Assembly (NCBI GenBank): GCA_021773835.1
Contig: JAJFJQ010000031.1
Coordinates: 62,001 to 126,000 of the forward strand
Direction: 5' to 3'
DNA length: 64,000 nt
DNA from: Gammaproteobacteria bacterium
Lineage (GTDB): Bacteria > Pseudomonadota > Gammaproteobacteria > Ga0077536
The notes beneath the pieces are model-generated. The model had not been told where the DNA came from. It did no database searches and saw only the letters and a program-made list of their open reading frames with translations. The stretch's first letter is position 1. Each line of letters starts with the position of its first letter. The position numbers were made by a program, and so were the translations under genes. Shown piece after piece: positions 1-10,252 of this stretch.

Positions 1-44
1 ATCGATTAAGACAAACGAATTCGAGACTGAATTGCGCCGCTGGT

Positions 45-1748
45 TCACGGCACGATCCAATCGCTCAATGCCTTTATTCCGCCTTTTTCGCCCGGGTCAA
101 TCGCCACTACGTAGGCCCCTTTCGACGCTATTCGCTGACCGGGCCCCAGCGCCAGGGATGGATGGGTGCCTGGGTTGAGACGATTCTCTGCCTCGTGCTC
201 GATCAACTCGATTAAGTAATCACGATGGAAATCGGACAACAGGTGCACGAGACCGTACTGCAGCAAAGTTAAGGCGTAGTACGTTTGATATTGCAACCGT
301 GGATGGGTCACTTTCAATCTGCGTGAATGCATCCACGCGCGCACACGAAACTTACGCGGATGGTAGCGGCTTGGAAGTTCATACGGGTGGGCGAAAACCG
401 CACGTTCTCTCATGACATCAACAAAAACATTTTTTGCTGCACTCAACGCGTTCGATGGTAGCGCAATCAGGCTTGCACGAAGCCCGCTTTGAGCAAGTGT
501 ATGGATGGTGGTTGCGATGTTCTCGCCCGGCCACAGTACGAGCCCGCCCTTATTTGAGGACGCGGCCATGCGAGCCAACGTGGCGTGTAGTTCATCGACA
601 TCGGAATAAGCCTGACTCTCAACCACCGTTTCGGGCATCAGTTCTGCCATTGCGCGCGCAAAGGCTTTAGCCGGAACTTCACCGTACGGATCACTGTGCC
701 AAAGCTGTGTGAGTTGTTCTGGCCGCTGCGGTAGCTGCGAGATATAGGACGCCAGTGCGCTAGCCTCAAGCGCGAGGCCGCCGGAAAAGTAGAGCGAGTA
801 GCCATACTCAACATCGCTCAACCGAGGCAATTCAGAATTTGGGAACAAGCAAGGTAGGCGCTGCTGATCACAAAAATCTCCGATGCGTTTCCACGGGCCG
901 CGGGTCAGCCCGCTAACAACAGCGAATACCGGCTGCTGTAAATAATACTCCGCAAGTTGGCCGGGCCAGGTTTCGGGCGCCCCCGTCAGTTTCCACACAT
1001 GCAATTCCCATCGCCGGTAGGCGTCTAGAAACGTTGAGCGATAGCCAGGAGAGAAGGTGGGGTGATCCAAATCGCCTTCGGTATCCTTATTCATCCACTT
1101 AAAAAATGTCTGGATGGTTTGAAATACCGCATCACCTGCCGCCTCGTCTGCATCTTCGGTAATGACGGTGGCGAAATGGATAACGCTTTGCTCGACGCCT
1201 GGATCAATATCCGCTGACAAGGTCTGCATGAAGGCAACAAGATTGGCCATGTCGCGGTCACCAATATCGTAGCGCGGCATCACGGGGTTTAATTGCTCAC
1301 CTTTTGGGTTGATACCATCTCGTAGTGCCCGTGCTAACGTATTTTCGTCATAGGCGGGGCGCAAGCGCGGTTCACGGACTTGAGCCCAGAAGCTCGACGG
1401 TTGTGATTCTTGGAACATTTCTTTGAAGCGTTCTACCCGGTCCGCCTCTGCGGGACTGAAAATCTTGGGTCCGGAAATCGGCGGCACATAGTGTCCGCCT
1501 TCGCTCGAACCAAAGCCGCTCGGGCGATGGCAGCTGACGCAGCTGAATTGCGTACCACTAAATTTGATATCGCCCTGGGCAGTCGCGGTGACGGGTTCAC
1601 CCTGGTGGTTTAATCCATACCAATAGAGTGTGCGACCTGCGTCTACGTCGCCATCTACAAAGTTTGCCGCGGTCGCGGTGGATATTGCGTAGATGAGCAA
1701 GCAGACGGTAAGGAAGAGCGGCGCCGGGCGACGCCAAAAACCATGCAT
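45..1748 (-). CDS. Exported cytochrome c fused to a periplasmic-binding-protein-like domain
   Basis: The 567-residue protein begins with a Sec signal peptide (hydrophobic stretch about 10-27). A single haem-c site CVSCH lies at 70-74, and the NPVMPRYD segment near 160 could supply the axial methionine. Residues about 190-550 have no haem motif and read like a type I periplasmic binding fold, with phrases such as FAVVSGLTRGPWKRIGDF and GLVLWPGENIATTI. It is the last gene of the five-gene minus-strand copper/redox operon, 8 bases after the SCO gene. A periplasmic electron acceptor for the operon's oxidase, with a ligand-binding or docking C-terminus, is my inference. The haem assignment is firm. 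The binding-protein assignment rests on sequence style only. Confidence 0.75.
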   Translation of the reverse strand: MHGFWRRPAPLFLTVCLLIYAISTATAANFVDGDVDAGRTLYWYGLNHQGEPVTATAQGDIKFSGTQFSCVSCHRPSGFGSSEGGHYVPPISGPKIFSPAEADRVERFKEMFQESQPSSFWAQVREPRLRPAYDENTLARALRDGINPKGEQLNPVMPRYDIGDRDMANLVAFMQTLSADIDPGVEQSVIHFATVITEDADEAAGDAVFQTIQTFFKWMNKDTEGDLDHPTFSPGYRSTFLDAYRRWELHVWKLTGAPETWPGQLAEYYLQQPVFAVVSGLTRGPWKRIGDFCDQQRLPCLFPNSELPRLSDVEYGYSLYFSGGLALEASALASYISQLPQRPEQLTQLWHSDPYGEVPAKAFARAMAELMPETVVESQAYSDVDELHATLARMAASSNKGGLVLWPGENIATTIHTLAQSGLRASLIALPSNALSAAKNVFVDVMRERAVFAHPYELPSRYHPRKFRVRAWMHSRRLKVTHPRLQYQTYYALTLLQYGLVHLLSDFHRDYLIELIEHEAENRLNPGTHPSLALGPGQRIASKGAYVVAIDPGEKGGIKALSDWIVP

Positions 1749-1756
1749 ATTCCGGA

Positions 1757-2449
1757 TCAGTTCAAACTGGCATTCGCCGAATGCAGTGCTTCGCTATATT
1801 CCGCGACTAATTCGCTGACGGTGAGAAAACCGTCGATTCGTATCCATGGAGAGTCGGACCGTGCCCTTAGGAAGGTATACGGGCGATGATACATCTTGTT
1901 ATCGCTTTGATAGAGGACATTGAATGCGCGCATTACTTGGCCGATGTCATCCTGAGAGCCGGTGAGAAAAGTCCAGTGGTCACCCGCGCGGTTTTTTTTT
2001 GCGTACGCAGCAAGACGCTTCGGCGTATCGTATTCTGGGTCGATCGAGATTGACAGCATGCGATAGCCGTCGCGGGTAGCGGTGAGCGCACTCTGACCGC
2101 GTGCGAAGGTCGCGCTCATAAGCGGACAAATCGTGGCGCAGCTGGTGAAGATAAACTGCATTAATATCGGCTGATCGTGGCTCAACAATTCGCTTAGGGT
2201 CACTTCCGAGCCCTGACTGTCGGTGAGATTCACGGTCGGCGGAGCGTAATCGCCGACTGTGCGCGTATACGATGGCATTTTGGCTTGGCCATTCGCGGCC
2301 TGTGACGTCGGGTTGTCGTGAGCCGCGTGATGAATGTGTCCCCCGTCACTACGCTGACCCGCATTGATTGAACCAACGAAGCTGACGGCGACGAGCAGCG
2401 CAGCGAGTGCTGCGGTGTGGCTCACCTGAGATTGACGAGTACGCGCCAT
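1757..2449 (-). CDS. SCO1/SenC copper chaperone-thioredoxin family protein
   Basis: The 230-residue protein has an N-terminal signal or anchor segment (about 12-30). It carries the canonical SCO copper motif: CATIC (C104, C108) followed by PLM, with the distal histidine in MYHRPYTF (H188). SCO proteins deliver copper to, or reduce cysteines of, copper enzymes in the periplasm. Here the client is probably the multicopper oxidase encoded upstream in the same operon rather than cytochrome oxidase, because no cox gene is in sight. It lies between the 637-residue unknown gene (9-base gap) and the cytochrome gene. The family call is secure; the client is inferred from position. Confidence 0.9.
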   Translation of the reverse strand: MARTRQSQVSHTAALAALLVAVSFVGSINAGQRSDGGHIHHAAHDNPTSQAANGQAKMPSYTRTVGDYAPPTVNLTDSQGSEVTLSELLSHDQPILMQFIFTSCATICPLMSATFARGQSALTATRDGYRMLSISIDPEYDTPKRLAAYAKKNRAGDHWTFLTGSQDDIGQVMRAFNVLYQSDNKMYHRPYTFLRARSDSPWIRIDGFLTVSELVAEYSEALHSANASLN

Positions 2450-2458
2450 TTTCGTTGG

Positions 2459-4372
2459 CTAGTGCACCGACCAAACTGAGACGTCATGGTGTAGTGCATC
2501 GAACTGGTACATGCGTAATCGCCGTGAAGGCTGATAGTTGAATGTCACCTCTACGGTGTGCTGCCCGATCCCGTTTACCGTGCGCGCATTCGCCACTGGG
2601 TCCATCAGGTCGCCCCACATCGATGCATTCTTATATTTCCGCTTGTGGCCTTTCTTCTTAAAGTGACGCTTCATCGACTCCACGTGGCTCGTTACATAGG
2701 GCACCTCTGAACGCTCCGCCGGTGGCACAGGTATCGGCCCTTGGCCCGCGACATGGATCCAGAAGTAGTTGCGGCCGAAGGTGAAAAGCGGACCGCCGCC
2801 GCCGACTGGCAATGTGTTGTGAAATACATTTTCCCATCCTCGCAAGCCGCCGAAATCTACTAGGACGTATGCGTGGACGAAGTAATCCCCATTGAGAAGG
2901 TTGACTCGAACCTTGTCGCCTTTTTCTTTCCAAAGGTGATCGAGGCGAACCTCGGCTCGGCCATCGTGGCCTTTCACTTCGCCATACATGGTGTTGTTGA
3001 CGAATAATATATTGATGTCCGCTTCGGGATCCGCGGCAAAACCGGTTGGTAGTCGATTACGATTCTGCCAGTCGTCGAACGCTTGGCGAATGCGCGGCAA
3101 TCTGGTATCTAATAATCGCTCGAGCGTCTTTCCGCCGCCTTTTTTGGATGCGCGTTTAATCTGGCGGAACAGTCGCCACATCCGTTTTGCGGGCGCGTGA
3201 TCTCCAATCATATCGATAGCCGCGAGTTTGGCTTCTTCACTTGATCTGGGGTCCTCGCCGAACACCGCGATTTCGGCGAAGTTGCGCGGTTGGCCGCCGG
3301 CGATAAGCACTTTGACGTTCTCGACCACTTGAACCCGCGGCGGGTGGACGCGCCATCCCCAGTGGTAGGTCAGGTTCCAAAAGCGAGCAGGCGGCATTTT
3401 CATCTCGTAGGTGTATCGCAGACCATCTTCCATCGGGAAAAACGTCTGATCCATCCCAACATTAGGGATGCGGGCGCCGCCAAGGTTTGGTCCGCCGACG
3501 TCGGTAAAGTCTAATTCTTTAGGATCGTCGAAGAACATCGCATAGGGCGCAAAATCGTCATGCGACCGGTTCAGCATGTTGATGTTATAGACAATCGTCC
3601 ACTCCTCATCGTCGACGATTGTTGGATCAACATAGCTCGTATCAGATTCGATATGGGTGTCGTACCAGATTTGGTTGATGGTGACTGTTTTTGTGACTGG
3701 ATCTACCGACTTGGTCTTAAGGCCACCAAGGTAATGCAACAGTGGAAAACCTTCATAAACTCGGCCGGCTAAGTCACCCGACAATTCATTCCCTTCGATG
3801 ATGTCGATGGCCTGTCGGGCAAGCTTGCGCACTTTGCGTGCATTCACTTTGACTGATTTACGGGGACGGTCTTTGCCTTTCGCTTTTTTGCCGTAGCCGC
3901 TAGCATGCTTTCCGTCGTCATCATGACGGCGCTTCTTGTCCCGACCAATCATCGCTTCCAATTTATCCATGATCCGATCTAGATCATCGGTCGGTGAGGT
4001 CTTATCGATTGATGAGACCAACGGGTCGGGATGCAAGTTATAGGGGTTGTCCGGGGTCGATGGCAACGTGTTTGGGATCGGTGTGCCGCGACAGGTTTCG
4101 GCGTCTTCGTATTTCGTCTCGATCATGTTTGGTGGATTCGGACCGAAACTATCCCCTTCGGGTAATATTTGCTCGGCGGTCGAAAGGTAGGTGGTCTTCC
4201 CGTCAGCACTCTGGGTCCTGGTCTCGAAGGGTACGCGAGGTTGTTGATTGGACCCAAAATGATCAATACACAAAGCATTTAGGCCTTCGAGTTGAGCGGA
4301 AGCCGGGGCTGCCGCAATCAGTGCGTATAACATTGTGGCCAGTGTGGCGGTCCTGCGGACATTAGTGATCAT
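2459..4372 (-). CDS. Secreted 637-residue protein of unknown family in a copper-oxidase operon
   Basis: I do not recognise the family. A Sec signal peptide ends near APASAQ at about 27, and a GGAG lies upstream of the ATG. Only two cysteines are visible (ALCIDHFG and ETCRGTP). A very basic, low-complexity stretch at about 140-185 (GKDRPRKSVKVNARKVRK) may be a flexible linker, and another lysine-rich stretch lies near 575-590. The second half is rich in aromatic and glycine segments such as WNLTYHWGWRVHPP, FNYQPSRRLRMYQF and GRNYFWIHVAGQGP, suggesting beta structure. It is wedged between the cysteine-free SCO-like gene and the real SCO gene, so it probably works with the multicopper oxidase outside the inner membrane. 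Confidence 0.8.
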   Translation of the reverse strand: MITNVRRTATLATMLYALIAAAPASAQLEGLNALCIDHFGSNQQPRVPFETRTQSADGKTTYLSTAEQILPEGDSFGPNPPNMIETKYEDAETCRGTPIPNTLPSTPDNPYNLHPDPLVSSIDKTSPTDDLDRIMDKLEAMIGRDKKRRHDDDGKHASGYGKKAKGKDRPRKSVKVNARKVRKLARQAIDIIEGNELSGDLAGRVYEGFPLLHYLGGLKTKSVDPVTKTVTINQIWYDTHIESDTSYVDPTIVDDEEWTIVYNINMLNRSHDDFAPYAMFFDDPKELDFTDVGGPNLGGARIPNVGMDQTFFPMEDGLRYTYEMKMPPARFWNLTYHWGWRVHPPRVQVVENVKVLIAGGQPRNFAEIAVFGEDPRSSEEAKLAAIDMIGDHAPAKRMWRLFRQIKRASKKGGGKTLERLLDTRLPRIRQAFDDWQNRNRLPTGFAADPEADINILFVNNTMYGEVKGHDGRAEVRLDHLWKEKGDKVRVNLLNGDYFVHAYVLVDFGGLRGWENVFHNTLPVGGGGPLFTFGRNYFWIHVAGQGPIPVPPAERSEVPYVTSHVESMKRHFKKKGHKRKYKNASMWGDLMDPVANARTVNGIGQHTVEVTFNYQPSRRLRMYQFDALHHDVSVWSVH

Positions 4373-4437
4373 TATTTGAACTCCATACGCGCGTTGGTCC
4401 AGTCGCTGTTGCTTGGCTGAACCAATCGACTACGCTA

Positions 4438-5187
4438 CTACACTTGACGGTTATGATTGCGGCGATCGGTCGGATCGTAGACGCGCGGTCCGGCTCGAGT
4501 GATTTTGCCGGCACGTTTACCACGCGGCATTACCCAGGTTATACGTTCGGCCATATCCGAGATTTGAATATCGATTGGAAATCCGCCCCAGACGCCGGCC
4601 GACCCGTTGCCGTAAAACACGATATCGGTTTTTCTCGAAGCCGCGTGCTGTCCATGCTTCATGCGGTACATGCGCAGAGATAAATCGTCGGCATTCTGCT
4701 GGGCGCCGGTTAGGAATAACCAATTGGCCGGTGCGCGATGCTTCTCCGCGAACGCCTCTAGACGTGCAGGGGTATCGTTGCGGGGATCTCGAGTAATCGA
4801 GATCATTCGAACGTCGCCGTTCGTCAGTTTCTCACCCAAATTCTCGGCTAGTTGAGCGAGCTTTGACGTCACCGGTAGCGACAATTCGCTGCCCACGCTC
4901 ATGAAGTTTAGCAACACGATATTGTTCTCGATGAGATCGTCATACAGGCGATGGGTGCGCCCGTGCTGGTCGACCATCTCAACATCGGGAAAGGCGTCGC
5001 GCACCCGCGTGTCAATAACGTTGGGTCGTGGGCGGTTCGCCATCGCCTCAGCTTCAGCCGCGGCCCGGGCCGCCGGGCTAGCGCCCGCAACCCCGGCCAC
5101 AACGACAGCAGGTATGCCAGTTAACAACTGGCGCCGGTTGGTCATGCCAGGCGCCTTGCTCGCTCTTTCATCGCTTTTGTAAACCAT
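4438..5187 (-). CDS. Tat-exported SCO-like thioredoxin-fold protein lacking copper cysteines
   Basis: The 249-residue protein starts with a twin-arginine-type leader (TNRRQLLTG, then a hydrophobic stretch). The fold follows SCO: an MVDQHGRTHRLYDDLIENN segment, then ISITRDPRNDTPARLEAF, the counterpart of SISIDPEYDTP in SCO. Where SCO has FTSCATIC, this protein reads FMSVGSELS (95-103), so both copper cysteines are replaced, and no cysteine occurs anywhere in it. It cannot bind copper in the SCO manner or act as a thiol reductase. An AGGAG precedes the ATG and overlaps the end of the oxidase gene, so the two are translated together. A structural partner or adaptor of the oxidase is plausible. 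Confidence 0.8.
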   Translation of the reverse strand: MVYKSDERASKAPGMTNRRQLLTGIPAVVVAGVAGASPAARAAAEAEAMANRPRPNVIDTRVRDAFPDVEMVDQHGRTHRLYDDLIENNIVLLNFMSVGSELSLPVTSKLAQLAENLGEKLTNGDVRMISITRDPRNDTPARLEAFAEKHRAPANWLFLTGAQQNADDLSLRMYRMKHGQHAASRKTDIVFYGNGSAGVWGGFPIDIQISDMAERITWVMPRGKRAGKITRAGPRVYDPTDRRNHNRQV

Positions 5188-5191
5188 GCGA

Positions 5192-7036
5192 TTAATCTCC
5201 TTCGCCCGGCGGCACGATGTCCCAGCGGATCATCATGGCGTGGTCTTCGTGGACAACGTTATGGCAATGCATGACATGCTTGCCGAGAAAATCACGCCAT
5301 CGGCCGAAAAACTTGATTTCGTCGCCAGGCCCCAGAGTGACAACGTCTTTACGTGCCTTCAGTACATCACCGTCCGTAACGGGTTTGCCGTTTACCTCGA
5401 GGATTTGGAATTCTTCGAAATGGGTATGCACTGGATGTGCCCACGCATTGCCGGCATTGCGAAAGGTCCAAATTTCCGCTGAGCCCTGCTCGATCGCCGC
5501 GTCAACGCGATTCGGATCCATCAAGCGGCCATTGATCGTCCACAGGCCATTGTCATAGTCGAAAACGAATAGCCTCTCGCGCCGTACCTCGCGCATATCA
5601 ACCTTTGGCAATTTGCGCATTTTCCTAGGTATCCGCGAGGGGTCGCGCACTTTGCCGGGTAGCAATCGAAACTCCATTAAGCCGTCGCCGTCTTCCAACA
5701 TCCGACCAGAAGGACCGGCACCATCGGGCCGCATTTCAAGGCGGTTGACCAAATAAACTTTGTCCTCTGGTGAGTACCTGGAGAAGTCGACGATGACGTC
5801 GTGACGTTGCGCCACCCACACTGAGATGCTTTTTTGCTTGAGCGGTCGCTCAAGTAGGTTTCCGTCCGTAGAAATAACAACAAAATTGTCGTCGTAAGGT
5901 TCGCCGTCCGCGGGTACGACATGTAGAAAAAGCGTGTAAAGGCGTGATGGCCCGCCATTCAAGATGCGGAATCGATACTTGCGCCGTTTGACTTCAAAAT
6001 ACGGTTGTATGATGCGGTTGACCGTGAACCGGTCGCCAATCATGCCATTGGTGGTGTAGGCCTGCGGCTCAGGGCCATACTCGTTCGATGTTCCCTGCGA
6101 ATTGCCGGTATCTGGAAATTCCGCACCGTGTACGGGGCCGGGGTTAAAAAAATCCCACACCACTTGGCCGTCTTCATCGAATTGTATGTCGTGCAATATC
6201 AGCGGTACGTCGAATTCGCCGCTCGGTAGCCTAAATGCCTTGCGACTGCGGTCTCTCTCATTGTTACTGTCGCGTTCGTCGAACAGTAAATAGAAACCGG
6301 TTAGACCCGCATAGACATTTGGTGCCGTGAAATCGAGACGGTGATCGTGATACCACAATGTCGCCATGATCTCGCGTCGATCAAAGCCGGCCGCAAAGTT
6401 GGCATAGTGGTGATCCCAGAATTCTCCTGGATTAAAAAAATCCATCGGGATCCCGTCGCTTTCCGAGGCTGTGTGCGCATTATGAAGATGGACGGTTGTC
6501 GACGGTAACGCGAAGCCGATATTCCCTTCGCCAACATCCGGCAACCAATTTTCTCGGCGTAGAAAGATGGGTTCGCCATAGTATGCGTGGTAGGTCTCAC
6601 CCGGCACTTGCCCGTTGAAGCCCCACGACCACGAGCCGACATTCTCATCACCAAGTCGGCCGACGTTGCCCTCGACGCCATCGCCGTAAGGCGCTTCATG
6701 ATGATATTTCCAGCGAAATTCGCTGAGGACCTCGCGATAGAATTGCTCAGGTGTGAAGTCATCCCATCTTTGGTGGCGTTCCGGATCCGGCTCTGGATCG
6801 TAGGATCCCGGGTCGATCGGTTCCGCGATCCGCATAACATGCAACGGCGCCGTAAATGGTGTTACCGGTGGGCTCGGATTAGCGACGATGCTCGTTTCAA
6901 GGTTGTCAGGAAATACGAGGCCAGATTGTGGGAAGCTGTCCCATTTTGGGGTCGCCTGGGCTTCTGGAACTTTCGACGCTAGGCCCACTCCGGCGGCGGC
7001 AAGGCCTAGTTTTAGCGTATCTCGCCTTTTGGTCAT
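5192..7036 (-). CDS. Tat-exported multicopper oxidase (CotA/bilirubin-oxidase-like)
   Basis: This is a three-domain copper oxidase of 614 residues from the chosen ATG. That start follows GAGGTG and opens the Tat leader MTKRRDTLKLGLAAAG; the frame remains open 90 bases further upstream. All four copper motifs are present: HLHNAH (about 183-188), WYHDH (228-232), HPVHTH (534-539) and HCHNVVHEDHAMM (590-602). The last gives the type 1 copper cysteine with an axial methionine, as in CotA and bilirubin oxidase. The family couples one-electron oxidation of phenols, bilirubin-like compounds or metal ions to reduction of oxygen to water. It is the first gene of the operon that includes two SCO-fold proteins and a cytochrome. 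The substrate cannot be read from sequence. Confidence 0.92.
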   Translation of the reverse strand: MTKRRDTLKLGLAAAGVGLASKVPEAQATPKWDSFPQSGLVFPDNLETSIVANPSPPVTPFTAPLHVMRIAEPIDPGSYDPEPDPERHQRWDDFTPEQFYREVLSEFRWKYHHEAPYGDGVEGNVGRLGDENVGSWSWGFNGQVPGETYHAYYGEPIFLRRENWLPDVGEGNIGFALPSTTVHLHNAHTASESDGIPMDFFNPGEFWDHHYANFAAGFDRREIMATLWYHDHRLDFTAPNVYAGLTGFYLLFDERDSNNERDRSRKAFRLPSGEFDVPLILHDIQFDEDGQVVWDFFNPGPVHGAEFPDTGNSQGTSNEYGPEPQAYTTNGMIGDRFTVNRIIQPYFEVKRRKYRFRILNGGPSRLYTLFLHVVPADGEPYDDNFVVISTDGNLLERPLKQKSISVWVAQRHDVIVDFSRYSPEDKVYLVNRLEMRPDGAGPSGRMLEDGDGLMEFRLLPGKVRDPSRIPRKMRKLPKVDMREVRRERLFVFDYDNGLWTINGRLMDPNRVDAAIEQGSAEIWTFRNAGNAWAHPVHTHFEEFQILEVNGKPVTDGDVLKARKDVVTLGPGDEIKFFGRWRDFLGKHVMHCHNVVHEDHAMMIRWDIVPPGEGD

Positions 7037-7545
7037 CGTGTCACCTCTGCAATAGGTCTGAACTGTTGCATCGTTAAGCTGTCGGCCGCGCGGTTTTTTG
7101 TAGGCACCGGTGCAGGCACGTCTCAAACGCCGCTATAGCGCGCGCCAGCACGCCGGCGGGCATATACGGCGATTCCGATCGCTGCATTTTGCTCGCTGAG
7201 ACTATATAGATAAAGTGCATATAAATAGATTTTATAAAATAAAAATATTCTGAAACATTTCCCAGACTAACAATATGCCCATTTTTTTACGATAAACAGA
7301 GGTGTAAATTTTTGGTAATTCTTCACACTTTCTTTGGCGCTAGAACGGTTTTTTGTGGGGGAGGATGGTCTTCCGTAGGTTGGCGTAGTACAGAAATTGC
7401 CGTCGAATCACCGCGTGTTGCGGGACGATTGCCGGGCAAATTGCCTGGCCGCAGCGCTGATGCGGTGGCGATCTCGAAGAAAGCTTAGCTTATCGCATCG
7501 ATGTCGACGGGCGGGTCGCCGGCGATGATGCGCCGGTTTCGGGCC
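7037..7545. promoter_or_regulatory. Gene-free stretch with AT-rich promoter region for the oxidase operon
   Basis: About 500 bases hold no convincing gene. The part at 7195-7335 is strikingly AT-rich, with several TATAAA- and TATAT-like hexamers and a poly-T run, unlike the GC-rich surroundings. It sits just upstream of the minus-strand oxidase operon, so it is the obvious promoter zone. No single -35/-10 pair could be fixed by eye. The remainder, next to the end of the CobW gene at 7546, shows nothing clear. Confidence 0.4.
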
Positions 7546-8672
<1,127 letters not shown>

Positions 8673-8676
<4 letters not shown>

Positions 8677-8999
8677 TGCGAGCCGGCCGCTAGCAATTCG
8701 AGGAGATTGGGGTCTAAGGGGTCGCAACTTTGCCCCGCGAGCCGTTCGGCCGCTGCCCATATCTCTGTGAGTTGATAAACCTCTTCGTTCTTTCCGGCGC
8801 GGTTACTCACGAGCCATGAGCTACCGCCCCAATCGTTTAGCTCAAGTCCGAGCTGGTTCAATAGTGGTCTAATTAGTGCAGCACGGCGTGCGCGTTCATA
8901 GCGCCGGGTGATCTTATTGCCATTGGCCTGGAATTCCGCCCGTCCTGTCATGTCAGTCCAGTGGGTGCTCCTGCCGAGCACGGCACATAACGCGCACAT
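8673..8999 (-). CDS. Small conserved-type protein with N-terminal CxxC, partner of the CobW GTPase
   Basis: A 108-residue protein beginning MCALCAVLGR, so a CxxC pair sits at the very N-terminus, followed by a tryptophan-containing segment and a basic helix (KITRRYERARRAALI). The second half has motifs LNDWGGSSWLVSNR and LTEIWAAAERLAGQ. I have no named family for it, though small proteins of this style are known to me beside CobW genes. It lies 12 bases after the deacetylase gene and its stop overlaps the CobW start. Metal or thiol chemistry through the CxxC is a guess. Confidence 0.75.
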
Positions 9000-9011
9000 T
9001 GTGGTCCGACC

Positions 9012-9911
9012 CTAGCTTTCGTCGAACGCCGGTAGGCGCCCGTTATAGTAGGGGAGTTCGTCTACTCGTGGTGTGTAGCTACCATCGGCGATGAGTTTGT
9101 TTACGTGGTTAGTTACTTCTTCGCCGGTAGCAAACCATACATCACCCTTTGCTTGCATTTCCTCCATCATTTCTTTGACCATGATCATGCGTGACACCTG
9201 ACCTGAGCAAAACGGATGAAAGCAATTGAGCCAATGTCCGCCGTATTCCCACATGGCATAAAACTCGGCCATGTAGCAGGCCTTCGCCTCATCCGGTGAC
9301 TTAATCGTCATCATGTAATCCATGTCATTGTTGTGGACAAAATGCGGCCAATCGTCGAGCTGCCAATTGCCGGGCAGTTCGATCATATCGCCCGCGGCGC
9401 AGCGGATTATGTGCGGTACATCGTCGCCCATCAGTGAGCAGTCATAGGTAAAGCCGAGTTTGAGTATGATGTCTAGTGAGGATTTCGAGAATTTGTACCA
9501 CGGTGCGCGCCAGCCACGTGGCGCGATACCGGTGATGTCGACCAGCGAGTCGAAGCCGCGCCGAGTCCAATATTCTTCTTTATCGGCCGTCATTTCATTC
9601 GGGAACTCGTGGATATAGCCGTGATGACCGACCTCATGGCCGGCATCAATGATCATTTTCACGGCTTCGGGATATTGTTCAGCAACCCAACCCGGGACGA
9701 AAAAGGAGTGTTTTATGCCGAGTTCGGCGCACACCTCGATAATGCGCTCGACCGCGATCAGGGGTCCGTAGCGAAACATTGAATTGCTACATATCTTCGT
9801 GTCCCCATCATTGGGGTAGACCAGGTGTAGCAGACTGTCTGCATCCAAATCCCAAGTAAACGTCACGGCGCAACGTGCGCCATTGGGCCACGGCACTGGG
9901 TTTTTGATCAT
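9012..9911 (-). CDS. NodB/PuuE-type polysaccharide-deacetylase-family hydrolase
   Basis: The 299-residue cytoplasmic protein (no signal peptide) has the NodB fold motifs: TFTWDLDAD near the N-terminus for the catalytic aspartates, GHHGYIHE for the zinc histidines (HxxxH), and PRGWRAPWYKF for motif 3. Cytoplasmic members of this size resemble PuuE allantoinase, which opens a hydantoin ring, more than peptidoglycan or chitin deacetylases. The flavin monooxygenase and M24 enzyme upstream in the operon, and the hydantoinases elsewhere in the window, favour a cyclic-amide substrate. A GGGAGA precedes the ATG. The fold is certain; the substrate is inferred. Confidence 0.88.
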   Translation of the reverse strand: MIKNPVPWPNGARCAVTFTWDLDADSLLHLVYPNDGDTKICSNSMFRYGPLIAVERIIEVCAELGIKHSFFVPGWVAEQYPEAVKMIIDAGHEVGHHGYIHEFPNEMTADKEEYWTRRGFDSLVDITGIAPRGWRAPWYKFSKSSLDIILKLGFTYDCSLMGDDVPHIIRCAAGDMIELPGNWQLDDWPHFVHNNDMDYMMTIKSPDEAKACYMAEFYAMWEYGGHWLNCFHPFCSGQVSRMIMVKEMMEEMQAKGDVWFATGEEVTNHVNKLIADGSYTPRVDELPYYNGRLPAFDES

Positions 9912-9958
9912 TTTATTCTCCCGTTTGGTGTTAATTGCGATACGTTATCGTATAGGTT

Positions 9959-10170
9959 GTCACACCGGATTAGACTCGGGGTCTGTGCGGCGCTTGATCG
10001 CCTACGGCGGCTTGTTCCATTGGATACCGGATCATGTCTGGTATGACGTTGGGTGTTGTTGCCCGGGACTCGGTGCGGGGTCCATGCGGCGCCTCACCGT
10101 CTGCGGCAGCTTGTTCAATCGAATACAAGACGTTAAGTACCGTCACCCCGGACTTGATCCGGGGTCCACG
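9959..10170. repeat. Cluster of four degenerate REP-like elements
   Basis: The gap between the deacetylase and monooxygenase genes is filled with diverged copies of a CGTCAnnCCGG..CCGGnnTCCA element of 27-30 bases. Copies lie at about 9959-9985, 10021-10048 (opposite orientation), 10059-10087 and 10141-10170. The last is the cleanest, beginning CGTCACCCCGGACTTGATCC. The same element type occurs as an inverted pair at 38845-38991. Such elements are usually dispersed in many copies per genome and fold into hairpins. No gene is apparent in 9912-10252. Confidence 0.7.
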
Positions 10171-10252
10171 CGGCACCTGATCGAACATCACCGTTTGCTC
10201 TATCGGGTACCTGTCCAAATCCTGCAGGACCTCTTGTGGCCTTAACAACGGT

